Source: Glaciozyma antarctica PI12 (taxonomy: Eukaryota > Basidiomycota > Microbotryomycetes > Kriegeriales > Camptobasidiaceae). From it: 64,000 nucleotides of DNA. A model generated the notes under the pieces. It saw only the letters and a list, made by a program, of their open reading frames with translations, was not told the origin of the DNA and made no database searches. Below, one piece after another: positions 45,288-55,623 of the stretch (its first letter is position 1; each line of letters begins with the position of its first letter). The translations under genes were made by a program, and so were the position numbers. The stretch spans positions 328,010-392,009 of the forward strand of contig KZ627159.1 in NCBI GenBank assembly GCA_002917775.1, in the 5' to 3' direction.

Positions 45288-47098
45288 ATGCGATCGACTG
45301 CTCTCCTCGTCGCCATCGCGGCTCTCCTCTTCTCGCTCGCAGCAGCTCACAATCTTGACTCTCGCTCCTCCCACAGTGCGTCAATTTCCGCTCACTCAGC
45401 TCGATCGAAGAGCTGGCATGCACGAACGGTTTCGCTCCACAGTCTCCGCCTTCTCGTCTTTCGAAAAGAGGGCGCCCGCCTGCGTCGTCAGCAAGTGCCG
45501 CAACAAGATCCCGCTCAACTCTCGCCGCATCTGTAGAAACAACCGTTGCTCGTCGGGTGAGTGGGCTTGCCTTGGCGACCGGTCGTGCGAGCTGACCCCG
45601 GCTACTCTTCGTTCTACAGCATGCAACGCCGGCTACGAGTCGAGTAACGGCAAGTGCGTTATCATTCCGTGCAAGGTCTCAGCTTGCAAGAATATCATTC
45701 CTTCGAACTCGCGACGCGTCTGCAAGGACAACAAATGCGCCTTTGGTGAGTCTTCGCTCTCCCTTGCTTCGCCCAGCTAACGACTCTCGCAGAGTGCAAT
45801 TCTGGCTTCCAACTCAGCGGCGGCACGAGCTGTGTTCCCATTCCGTGCAAGGTTTCAGCCTGCACCAACCTCATCCCTTCCAACTCGCGGCGCGTTTGCG
45901 AGAACAACAAGTGCGCCTTCGGTGAGTCTTCCTCCCTCCCCTGACTCGCTCCTGACCTAGCTAACGACTTGAACGTTTAAAGCGTGTAGCTCTGGCTTCC
46001 AACTCAGCGGCGGCAAGAGCTGCGTTATCATTCCGTGCAAGGTCTCAGACTGCAAAAATGTCATTCCTTCCAACTCGCGACGGGTCTGCGAGAACAACAA
46101 GTGCGCCTTTGGTGAGTCTCTCTCCCTCGTTCGGCTCGCTCCTGACCTAGCTGACGAACTCGAACGTTCAAAGCGTGCAACTCTGGCTTCCAACTCAGCG
46201 GCGGCAAGAGCTGCGTTCCCATTCCGTGCAAGGCCTCAGCTTGCACCAACCTCATTCCTCTCAACTCTCAGCGCGTCTGCACAAACAACGAATGCAAGTT
46301 CGGTACGTCCAGCCTTCCTTATCATCAATCGACGACAGTCCGGATTCTGGCTGAACCTCGTCTCCTCGCTCGCAGCTTGCAACACTGGCTTTCACCGCGA
46401 GGGCGACTTGTGCAAAGTAGACACCAAGACATGCACTACGAGGACGCAATGCAGCAGTATCGACTTGCCCACCAACGCGTTGAAGGCATGCCGAGGAGGG
46501 AAGTGTGGATTCAGTGCGGCTTTCTCTCCGTTCGTTTTGAAAAGAAGGGACTTGACTTGCGACAGGTACAGCTTGCAAGAACGGCTTCAAGAGGAGCGTT
46601 GACGACAAGCGGTGCGTTCCTAAAACCACCGCCTGCGGAACCTCGACCTGTTACGCGCTCAATCATGGCGCCGTCGACTGTTCATCGAACAGCTGTGTCT
46701 ACAGTGCGTTCTGCTTACTGTTCCTTTCTCGGTCGGCCACTAAATCTCATATCGGCAGCCTGCGACGCTGGAGCTGGCTTCACTCGCTCCTACATCAACG
46801 GTACCGCCAGGTGCTTCCTCCTCTCGCAAGATCCCGACAACTGCGAAACGGTGTGTCCCCCCTGAGCACTTCGGCCCTTTGATCCAACTAAGCACTTCTC
46901 ACAGGTTGGGAACCGCTGTCTTTCCGACTATCTCGGGATTGGTGCACACGCGTGCGCCTTCGGCATCTGCACGTTCAGTGCGTCTCTTTTCTCGTTCTGT
47001 CGCAATCGTGGTCGCTGAACTGACTTCTCCTTCTCGCAGAGTGCCCTTCTCTTACTCGTCCTCAAATCTACCCCAACACGCCGCCATTTTGCTCGTAG
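45288..47098 (+). CDS. Secreted Cys-rich modular protein A (404 aa, 11 exons, eight six-Cys repeats)
   Basis: Function unknown. Exon 1 (45288-45375) is a signal peptide, MRSTALLVAIAALLFSLAAA. Exon 2 (45443-45556) has a Lys-Arg site (FEKRAPACVV), a probable Kex2-type cleavage point. Exons 3-6 (45620-45745, 45793-45921, 45983-46111, 46174-46302) each encode one module like ACNSGFQLSGGKSCV, IPCKASACTNLIPLNSQRVC, NNECKF. Exon 7 (46376-46513) has GFHREGDLCKVD. Exon 8 (46566-46703) has CKNGFKRSVDDKRCVP. A further module is split over exons 9 and 10 (46759-46850, 46905-46977). Exon 11 (47040-47098) ends RPQIYPNTPPFCS. I count 48 Cys, eight sets of six. All introns but the one at 46851-46904 are phase 1. 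No transmembrane segment or GPI signal is seen. Its paralogue is at 55624-57102. Confidence 0.85.
45793..46302 (+). repeat. Tandem duplication of an exon plus intron in Cys-rich gene A (three copies)
   Basis: Exons at 45793, 45983 and 46174 start 190 and 191 bases apart and are each 129 nt. They share near-identical sequence (CTGGCTTCCAACTCAGCGGC in all three). The introns between them also match: both have TCCTGACCTAGCT and end in AACGTT(T/C)AAAG. The matching introns show that exon and intron were copied as a unit and recently. The exon at 45620 is a more diverged fourth member. Confidence 0.9.
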
Positions 47099-47501
47099 TT
47101 TGCTCGACATTCCTCGTTGCGATGCTTGCGAAGCATGTCGATTTGGCGTGTCAGACCCCCTTACGTTCCTCTCTTCATTTCTTTACGATACCACACTACT
47201 TTACGAACTCTTCTGCATACCCTTCAGTAGCCGTTGAGTACCTGCATCTGTAGCTGCCGGCCTTCAAGTTGAATACCTTCTTCCGTGCGACGAAATCCAC
47301 CTCGTTCGACTCTGAAAGCAAGAGATCCTTGCTGTGGTATTTTCACCTTCTTAAACACTTCTCCATAGCAGCTGTGTGGCTGCATTCCTCCGCTACATCT
47401 GGTCGAGCGGTTGACTCCGAGGAGAGAGCGCGGCCAATCGCCTTCCGTTCAGATCTTTTTTCGCGTCTTTGAATCGGTTTGATTCCCTCCTCCCACCTGC
47501 C
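47099..47501. other. Spacer between Cys-rich gene A and ACO2
   Basis: About 400 bases that include 3' sequence of gene A and the ACO2 leader. No gene is supported. Confidence 0.5.
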
Positions 47502-50500
47502 ATGTCCCTCCTCGCTCGAGCTCTTCCTAGACGGGTTCCTTCCGCCCGCCAGCCCTGGCGCTCGCTCGCCACGCACGCCGCGGCGCCGGCGAAGAACTAC
47601 CCTTCCATCACCCCACCTTACGCCCACCTCCTCAAGCAGCTCACCCTCGTCCGCTCCATCCTCGACCGCCCCCTTACGCTAGCGGAGAAGATCGTCTACT
47701 CTCACCTCGACAATGTGGAGGAGGGACTTGCGGGAGGAGGAGAGGTGCGGGGAGAGAAGTACCTTAAGCTCCGACCCGACCGAGTAGCGATGCAGGGTGG
47801 GGCCTGGGTGCCGGGCTGGAGCGAGGAAACGAGGAAAGCTGATACGGGCTTGCTGCACAGATGCGTCGGCGCAGATGGCTCTGCTCCAGTTCTCGACCTG
47901 CGATAGGCCTACAACCGCTGTTCCTACGTCCATCCACTGCGACCACTTGATCAGCGCCTTCTCCGGAGCTGAGGCCGATCTCAAGGTGCGTGGTGTTGAT
48001 TGAGGCAGGGGGGAGAGCTCTCAGCTAACGAAGTGACTGCTGGACAGCGCGCCATCGTCAGCAACAAGGAGGTCTTTGACTTTCTCGAGTCGGCAGCTCG
48101 CAAGTACGGCATCGAGTTCTGGGGACCTGGCAGTGGTATCATTCACCAGATCGTTCTCGAGAGTGCGTTCACACACTTTGGACTTGCTCCCTCTTCTTCA
48201 GCTGACTCCACTCCTACAGACTACTCGGCTCCTGGTCTCCTCATGCTCGGCACCGACTCGCACACTCCCAACGCTGGAGGACTCGGAGCTATTGCGATTG
48301 GAGTTGGAGGAGCCGACGCTGTGGACGCCATGACCTACACTCCTTGGGAGCTCAAGGCGCCCAAGATTATCGGCGTGGAGCTCAAGGGCAAGCTCAGCGG
48401 ATGGGTTACCGCCAAGGACGTCGTTCTCGAGGTCGTTGGACGGCTCACGGTTCGAGGAGGAACTGGGCACATCATCGAGTACTTTGGTGAGGGCGTCGAG
48501 ACTCAGTCCGCCACCGGTCTGTGAGTCTTTCGAGGATTCAGAGTTCTTGCGAATCGAGCTGACCGACGTTCCTGTGCCAGTGCGACCATCTGCAACGTGA
48601 GCTTCTCGCTTTCCACTGATGTTAGGACGTTTCTGACCCTCCGCACCGACAGATGGGAGCTGAGATGGGCGCCACCACTTCCCTCTTCCCTTACACGGCG
48701 TCGATGCGCTCCTACCTCCAGGCTACGAACCGCGCCCCCGTCGCTACCGCCGCCGATGCAGCTCACGCCGCTGGCTTCCTCTCCGCCGACGCCGGAGCGC
48801 ACTACGACCAGCACATCGTGATCGACCTCTCGACGCTCGAGCCGCGCCTCAACGGACCCTTCACGCCCGATTTCTCGACGCAGATCAGCCAGTTCGGCGC
48901 GCTCGTCAAGGAGAAGGGATGGAAGGACGAGATTGCTGCCAGCTTGATTGGAAGCTGCACGAACTCGAGTTACGAGGACATGAGTCGCGTCGCGTCCATC
49001 GCTAGGCAGGCGAAGGCGAGGGGACTCGTCTCGGCTACTCCCTTCATGATTACTCCCGGGTAGGTTCTTTAGCGCGCTTCCTACGTCTACGAGACTGATC
49101 TTTGAATCATCGACAGATCTGAGCTCATCAACGCGACCATCGAGCGAGATGGCATCACGGCTGACCTGGAGGCCGTTGGCGGTGTTGTGCTCTCGAACGC
49201 TTGCGGACCTTGCATTGGCCAATGGGATCGCAAGGAGTGCAAAGACGAGGAGAACGGTGCGTTCTCTCACAGCTTGGAAGTCGGCAGCCTGCTGATGACC
49301 CGCGTTCAGCCATCCTCACTTCGTTCAACCGCAACTTCAAGGCTCGCAACGATGGCAACCGGCTCACCATGAACTTCCTCGCATCTCCCGATATCGTCAC
49401 GGCCATGGTGCGTGTGTCTGCCATCTTCCAGCTCGCTCTCGCTGACGATCACCCTGCAGTCGTTCTCCGGAAAGCTCAGTTTCGACCCTACCAAGGACGA
49501 GCTCATCGGCGCCGACGGCAAGCCCTTCCGCTTCGACCCTCCCACCGGTGATGAGCTCCCCGCTCGTGGCTTCACCTCCGGTACGTCGTCCCCTCCCTCT
49601 TACGCTCGCCTTCGCTGACCGCTTCAACCGCAGGCGACACCTCGTACCTTCCCTCCGCCCTCCCCGAGCCAGTTCCTGAGACTATGATCGCCATCTCTCC
49701 CACTTCGACCCGCCTCGAGCTCCTCGCGCCTTTCGACCCCCACTTCTCCCCCGCCGCGTTCGCCGATCCTTCGGTGCCGCTCGAGTTCGAGGACCTCCGC
49801 TGCTTGCTCCGTATTCGTGGCAAGTGTACGACCGACGAGATCAGTGCTGCTGGAGCGTGGCTCAAGTACAAGGGACATCTCTCCAACATCAGGTTCGTCG
49901 CTTCATCGCAGTCGGGCTGAGATGGGTAGCTGACTCGCGAGGTCGCAGTGAGAACACCCTGATTGGAGCGACGAACGATGAGAACGGCAAGATCAACTCG
50001 GCGCTCGACTTTGTTCCTGGAGAGCCTGAGGCTACGATTCCTGAGATGGCGAAGCGCTGGAAGGCACGGAACCAGCCCTGGATGATCGTCACCGACGTGC
50101 GTCCTCGTTTCCGTGACAGTTGACCGCCTTTGCTGATCCTGCTTTCGATGTCGCAGCACAACTACGGAGAGGGAAGTGCTCGCGAGCACGCGAGTCTCCA
50201 ACCTCGCTTCCTCAACTGCAAGCTCATCCTCGCGTGCGTTCCCCTCCTCCCCTCCACGCTCATCTCGCTAACGTTCTTCTCCCCAGCCGCTCCTTTGCCC
50301 GCATCCACCGCACGAACCTCACCAAGCAAGGAGTCCTCCCCCTCACCTTCCTCAACGACGCCGACTACTCGCTCATTTCCGCCGGCGACATCGTCTCAAC
50401 TTCAGGTCTCGACGCCCTCCTCCGCGGTGACCTTTCGTCCGAAGTAAAGGTCATCGTTGAGAAGCCCGATGGCTCTAAGGTCGAGATTGCGACGGACCAT

Positions 50501-50593
50501 GCGCTGTCCAAGGACCAGGTCGAGTGGATCTCGGCGGGTAGCGCGCTGAACGTGATCAAGGCCAAGGCGCAGGCGGAGAAGGATTTGGCGTAG
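47502..50593 (+). CDS. ACO2: Mitochondrial aconitase family protein, ACO2 (homocitrate dehydratase) type
   Basis: The family dehydrates citrate; ACO2/AcoB-type members are mainly tied to homocitrate dehydration in lysine synthesis. A mitochondrial presequence starts [20 protein letters not shown]. The body opens [20 protein letters not shown] and [20 protein letters not shown], with the [20 protein letters not shown] wording of AcoB, not ACO1. Substrate and cluster motifs include [58 protein letters not shown] and [15 protein letters not shown]; the three Cys in the last two hold the 4Fe-4S cluster. The small domain has [20 protein letters not shown] and [20 protein letters not shown]. It ends [14 protein letters not shown] 50591-50593. 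Subtype is inferred from wording, so an aconitase role in the TCA cycle cannot be excluded. Confidence 0.93.
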
Positions 50594-50947
50594 AGTGGGT
50601 AAAAGCGAACGGCTGTTTTGCACTGTATTCGTATCCCATCGCGTTGCGAAGGCTTTGCGAGAGTGGACTGGCAATTAAATCGCATATTTGGAAATTAAAT
50701 CTGGGGCCCTTGCTCGAGCGCCTCCGCTCCTCTCCTCCTCGCCCCTCTCCTTCTCCCAGCCTCTCCGCTTGCCCAGAACTCTCGACAGCTAGCCGGAAGT
50801 CTTCAAGCTAAGCACAGGTGAGCCAACTCCGCGTTCGAATCGTCGCGAAGCACCCAACTGAGCAGCAACCATCCCGTCGCGCAGCTACCTCGCCTCTCGA
50901 GCTCTCCTTCCTCCCTCTTTCCCCTACTCCACCTCTCAACCAAAAGG
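50594..50947. other. Spacer between ACO2 and the septin gene
   Basis: About 350 bases; the right side is a C/T-rich leader. No gene is supported. Confidence 0.5.
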
Positions 50948-52652
50948 ATGGCACCTCGTCGCAAGGTCGTCAAGAAGGGTATGTCCTCTGGGCGCTTCAC
51001 TAGCGCTTCCCAGCTTGCCCAACGGCCAACTGACGACGTTCCCATTTCCGTCTTGCAGGACTCCAGTTCACCGTTGCCGTCTGTGGTGAGCATTCCTCTG
51101 TTGTGTACTGGGTGGAAGGAGAGCGTGACTGCTGTGGTGATGGACCGAGCAGAGCTGTTCGAGGGTCACCACCACACGCGCCCGCTCCCCGTTCGTTCCA
51201 ACGGGCACCCGCTAACTCCCTCACTCGTTTCGCAGGACAATCTGGCACGGGACGTACCACCTTTGTCAACACGCTTTGTGACTCCGAGGTCCTCCCCCAC
51301 AAGCAGGTCGCGGATCCGAGCATGGCGCACCAGGAGGAGGGCATCAAGATCAAGCCCGTCAATGTCGGTGCGTTTGCAGGTGGAAGAACGGGGTTCACAG
51401 GTGGGAGCTGACCTTTGATTTGTGGCGCAGAGCTCGAGGAGGAAGGCGTTCGAATCTCGCTCACTATCGTCGACACGCCCGGATTCGGGGACCAGATTGA
51501 CAACGAGTTCACGTTAGTTCTCGCGTGCTTTTCCCTGCAAAGAACCCTGACTGACCTGCTGGTTGCTTGCGAACAGCTTTTCTGAGATCGTCGGGTACCT
51601 CGAGCGCCAGTACGACGACATCCTCTCCGAGGAGAGCAGGATCAAGCGCAACCCTCGCTTCAGGGACAACCGCGTTCACGCGCTCCTCTACTTCATCACT
51701 CCTACCGGTCACTCGTACGTTGTCGTTGCCTCTAACACCGGTACCGGAAATCGCAGGCTGACTTCTTGAACCCTCGCAGTCTTCGCGAACTCGACATTGA
51801 GCTCATGCGCCGCCTCTCGCCCCGCGTCAACGTCATCCCCGTTATTGGCAAGGCAGACACGATGACTCCTTCCGAGCTCAGGGCGTTCAAGGAGAGAGTG
51901 AGTGCGCGAGACGTGGTGCGACGAGCTCTTTGCTGACCCGAGTCGGTTCGCAGGTCATGGAGGACATTGAGCACTACGGAATCCCGATCTACAACTTCCC
52001 CTATGATGCAGAGGAAGATGACGAGGAGACGATTGCCGACAACAGCGAGCTCCGCGTGAGTCTTCACCCATCTCCTCGTTCGCGCAGCTCCACTAACGTC
52101 CATTCTCCAGGCTCTCCTTCCCTTCGCGATCGTCGGTTCCGAGGAGGAAATTGAGGTCAACGGGGAGATGGTTCGCGCGCGTCGCTACCCCTGGGGCATC
52201 GTCGAAGTCGACAACCCCAAGCACAGCGACTTTAGCCGTCTCCGCTCGGCTCTCCTCAGCACGCACTTGTCCGACCTCAAGGAGATCACGCACGACTTCC
52301 TCTACGAGAACTACCGCACGGAGAAGCTCTCGAGGAGCGTCAACTCGAGCGACGGCTATGGACAGCAGGATTCGAGCATCAACGCCGAGGATCTGGCGAA
52401 CCAGAGCGTTCGTCTCAAGGAGGAGCAGCTTCGTCGCGAGGGTACGTCCGTCGACTCATTGCCCCGCTCAGTACTGATTTTTTCCCTCGCCTCGCAGAGG
52501 AGCAGATGAGGGAGTCCCAGCTTCGTTCGCAACGAGAGCTCGCCGAGCAGCGCCAGGCTCTGGTCGCTCGCGAGGAAGCGCTCCGCAGTATGGAGGCTCG
52601 CATCAACGCTCAGAACGCCGGGGAGGACGTCGTGAACGGGAACCATGCATGA
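50948..52652 (+). CDS. CDC11: Septin, CDC11/AspA type
   Basis: Septins polymerise at the bud neck and cell cortex. ATG 50948 gives MAPRRKVVKK, a short basic start, then GLQFTVAVC and the P-loop GQSGTGRTTFVNTLCDSEVL. The usual P-loop Lys is Arg here (GxGR), as in filamentous-fungal AspA. Other motifs are ISLTIVDTPGFGDQIDNEFT (G3), YLERQYDDILSEESRIKRNP, RVHALLYFITPTGHSLRELD and RVNVIPVIGKADTMTPSELR (G4). The septin unique element is RYPWGIVEVDNPKHSDFSRL, then KEITHDFLYENYRTEKLS. A C-terminal coiled coil (RLKEEQLRREEEQMRESQLR, ALVAREEALRSMEARINAQN) ends VNGNHA, TGA 52650-52652. Confidence 0.95.
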
Positions 52653-53114
52653 GCGCGGTTCTCTCCCTGTTTGGTCGTTTGTTTCTGCACCACCCCCAGC
52701 TCGTCTTCGACTACCCCCCCCCCCCCCTCTCTCTTTTTTCCCTTCCTCCACCTCGTTTTAGCTCTTCAATACACCCCCATTTTGTTTGAGCGTGCGGTTC
52801 TGAAGCTGCTTCTCGAGCGAACGAGGCAGATCTGGCATCAACCGCCGCGGAGGAGGCCTCGTAACTTCCGCGGAGTTCGATCAAGGCAATCTTGGCCGCC
52901 TTTCTCTCCTCTCGACTCTCACCTTTTGGGCTGCGGCTCGCACGCTTGCTCTGTGCTCACTCAGGACCAGCTGCAGCTTCGTCAAGCGCCTCAGGCCACG
53001 CGGATCGACGGAAACCCGCGTCCTCTGAACACCGGTGATTCACACTTGGCTCGCCCCAGGAGAAATCTCTGCTTACGCCGTTCTTCGTAAGCAACGCCTT
53101 CGAGCCTATCGACG
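52653..53114. other. Septin 3' region and PUT1 leader, with long C homopolymer
   Basis: No gene is supported. A run of 14 C lies at 52714-52727, followed closely by a short CT repeat and six T, in likely 3' untranslated sequence of the septin gene. Such a run is prone to length variation and sequencing error. Confidence 0.55.
52714..52727. repeat. C homopolymer (14 bases)
   Basis: The longest single-base run seen in the window, about 60 bases after the septin stop codon. Confidence 0.85.
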
Positions 53115-55338
53115 ATGCTACGCAACAGCCTCAGCACCGCACGCAGTGGGAGTCGCACCTCGGGAACGACACGAGCATCCTGGCGTTCCAACGGCGTCGA
53201 AACACCGCGATCCGCCCACAGACCCTCAGGCGCCATCGCCCTTCGTCAGGGGCCCCTCCACTCTCGCCAGCAGCACACCCTCCCTCCCCCTCCTCGCCCA
53301 TCCTCCCTACCCATCGGTCGAGCCCTCTTAGTCCTCGGCGCCTCCATCGGAGTCTTTGCGGCCCTCCGATCCCCAGAGCCCCTCCAAGCCTCGACCGCCC
53401 AGGTGGACAATGTGGACGACCCGCTCTACGCCCTCTCTCCGGCGGTCTTGTGCGGCTCGACGAGTCATTTGGCGCAGGCGTCGTTGGGGAAACTCGTCAA
53501 GCAGTATGTCGTCTTCCTAGGGTCGTCGCAGCAGGCTCTCGTCGAGGCGGGACCTTGGATGCTCAAGAAGCTCGAGTGGACGCGCGAGAACGTTCCCGTC
53601 TTGGGGAGTGCGGTGTGGGCGTTGTTCACGCTTGTGAGTGCTTCGTGGGAGTCGTTCGAAGGGCGAAAGCTGATGTGGTCTCCCTCCTTGCTGCGCAGAG
53701 CATGAAGGGGACCTTCTACGACGTCTTTGTCGGTGGCAAGACTGTCCCTGACTGCGAGTCCCTGATCTCTACGTACTCTCTATCCGGCGTACGTTCTTCT
53801 CCCACCTCTCCCTTGCGCGAACGAACCTCATGGCTTTTTTTTTTTCGCAGGTCGGCTGCCTACTCAACTACTCTGCCGAAGCCTCCGTCGACGGCAGCGC
53901 GAACGCCACTGGAGTCAACGACGCCCACATCCGCGAAGCCTGCACCGCTCTCATTATCGCCTCCCAAATCCGTCCTTTCAACGCCCCCGCGCACGTCGTC
54001 GACGCGCCCGTCTCGAGCAGCATCAAGCCCACTCTCATCGCCATTAAGCTCACCGGCCTCATCTTTGAGCCTCAAGCACGAGCGCACGAGCGACGACGGC
54101 GCTCACCAACTCGACTTCGTCGGTCTGGGGTACTGGCATGCCCTCCGACAAGCTCTTCCCCGATTCGCCGATGCTCTCGGACGAGGATCACGAGGCGCTT
54201 CAGCAGCTTCACGCCGGGCTTCGTGATATCTGCACGGAGGCGCGCAAGGGAGGCGTGAGGCTCTTGGTTGACGCCGAGCAGTCGTGGTTCCAGCCTGCGT
54301 GCGTCCTTCGTTCCTCTTCATCGCAAGACTCGTGCTGACCTGCGACCACTCTCAGAATCGATCGCTACGTCGACCTCCTCGCCGAGGAGTTCAACAAGGT
54401 CTCTACCGACTCAGCCCTGACCGGTCCTGCGATTCCCATCGTCCACAACACCTGTTCGGTCTCAGCCTCTCCCGCATTCCGAGCAAGCTGCTGACCTCGT
54501 TCCGCGCAGACCAATGCTACCTTCGCACGACTCCTCCCGCCATGGCAGCTTCCATCGCTCGTGCCGAAGCGAAGGGCTACTCCTGGGGCGCCAAGCTCGT
54601 TCGAGGAGCGTACGTCGAGTCGGAGCGTAAGCGATGGGCCGCAGCGGGGTCGAACGGCGACTGCATCGTCTGGAACAACAAGGCCGAGACGGACGAGTGC
54701 GTCCTCCCTCTCCTCTCTTGTACGGAGCTCGCAGCTAACGCCCTTTCGCAGCTGCTACGATTCCTGCGCTCTCCTCCTCGAGGAACGTATCGCCAACGAA
54801 CTCAAGACTGGCAAGCCTGGATCACCAGGGACGGGCGCTTTCTACGCGAGCCACAACGGAACGAGCACGATGAAAGTTCTCGACGCTCTCCGCCGCCACG
54901 GGCTAGCACAGAACGTCGACCACGGACTCGCCGTCGACGAATGCGTGCGGGGACGAATCTCGTTCGCTCAATTGCTGGGTACGTTCCCTCTCCCTCGTTC
55001 CGGTTCGTAGGTGCTGATCTCGCTGTGCGGTAGGAATGAGCGATAACCTCACCAACACCCTCGTTACGATCCTCGCTCCCTCCCCCATCACATCCGACGC
55101 TCCCGTACCGCTCATCGTCAAATCAGTCCCCTACGCTTCAGTCGACCAAGCTCTCCCCTACCTCATCCGAAGGTTCGTCCTCTCCCCCCATCTTCCTCGC
55201 AGCAACTGATCGATTTGCAGGGCGAATGAGAACCAGTCGATCCTCCAGTCGGATCCTACATCCGGACGCGGTGGTGCCAAGGGAGAGCGCAAGGCGGTCG
55301 GAAAGGAGATTCGAGGGCGGTTCGGGTTGCCTTGGTAG
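53115..55338 (+). CDS. PUT1: Mitochondrial proline dehydrogenase
   Basis: This FAD enzyme oxidises proline to pyrroline-5-carboxylate in the mitochondrion. The N-terminus (MLRNSLSTARSGSRTSGTTR) is basic and hydroxylated, a likely presequence, followed by a hydrophobic stretch (LPIGRALLVLGASIGVFAAL). Conserved blocks are SMKGTFYDVFVGGKTVPDCE, VGCLLNYSAEASVDG, KPTLIAIKLTGLIFEP, GGVRLLVDAEQSWFQPAIDR, QCYLRTTPPAMAASIARAEA, GYSWGAKLVRGAYVESERKR, CYDSCALLLEERIANELKTG, GAFYASHNGTSTMKVLDALR and GRISFAQLLGMSDNLTNTLV. It ends VGKEIRGRFGLPW, TAG 55336-55338. One intron (ending 53851) has an 11-T tract before its acceptor. Exon joins are frequent. Family call is secure. Confidence 0.93.
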
Positions 55339-55623
55339 TTTCGTCTTTTTGTCCTTTCGCTGTACTGGGGCTCGTCGTGGATTGGGTTATGGACGCTGTA
55401 GGAAGCTTGTGCAAAGTTGGATTCGTCTACGAGCCTGAGAGAGAGGGTGGGCTTAACTTCCTTTCGACGAAGCGAGGGACTGTCTCTCGATGCGATGGCG
55501 AAGTAAATGGCACGAGTAACTCAGTGCGTGCAATGCAGGGGGGAGGGGTTCGAATCAAGGTATAGCTAGAAGAGGGAGATGGGGGCATAAAGAGAGACCG
55601 TGCTGGGTATGACTTGACTTCGC

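Noticed and set aside
55540-55565. GGGGTTCGAATCAAGG, like a tRNA T-loop
   Set aside because: No matching acceptor stem, D-arm or anticodon arm is found upstream at tRNA spacing.
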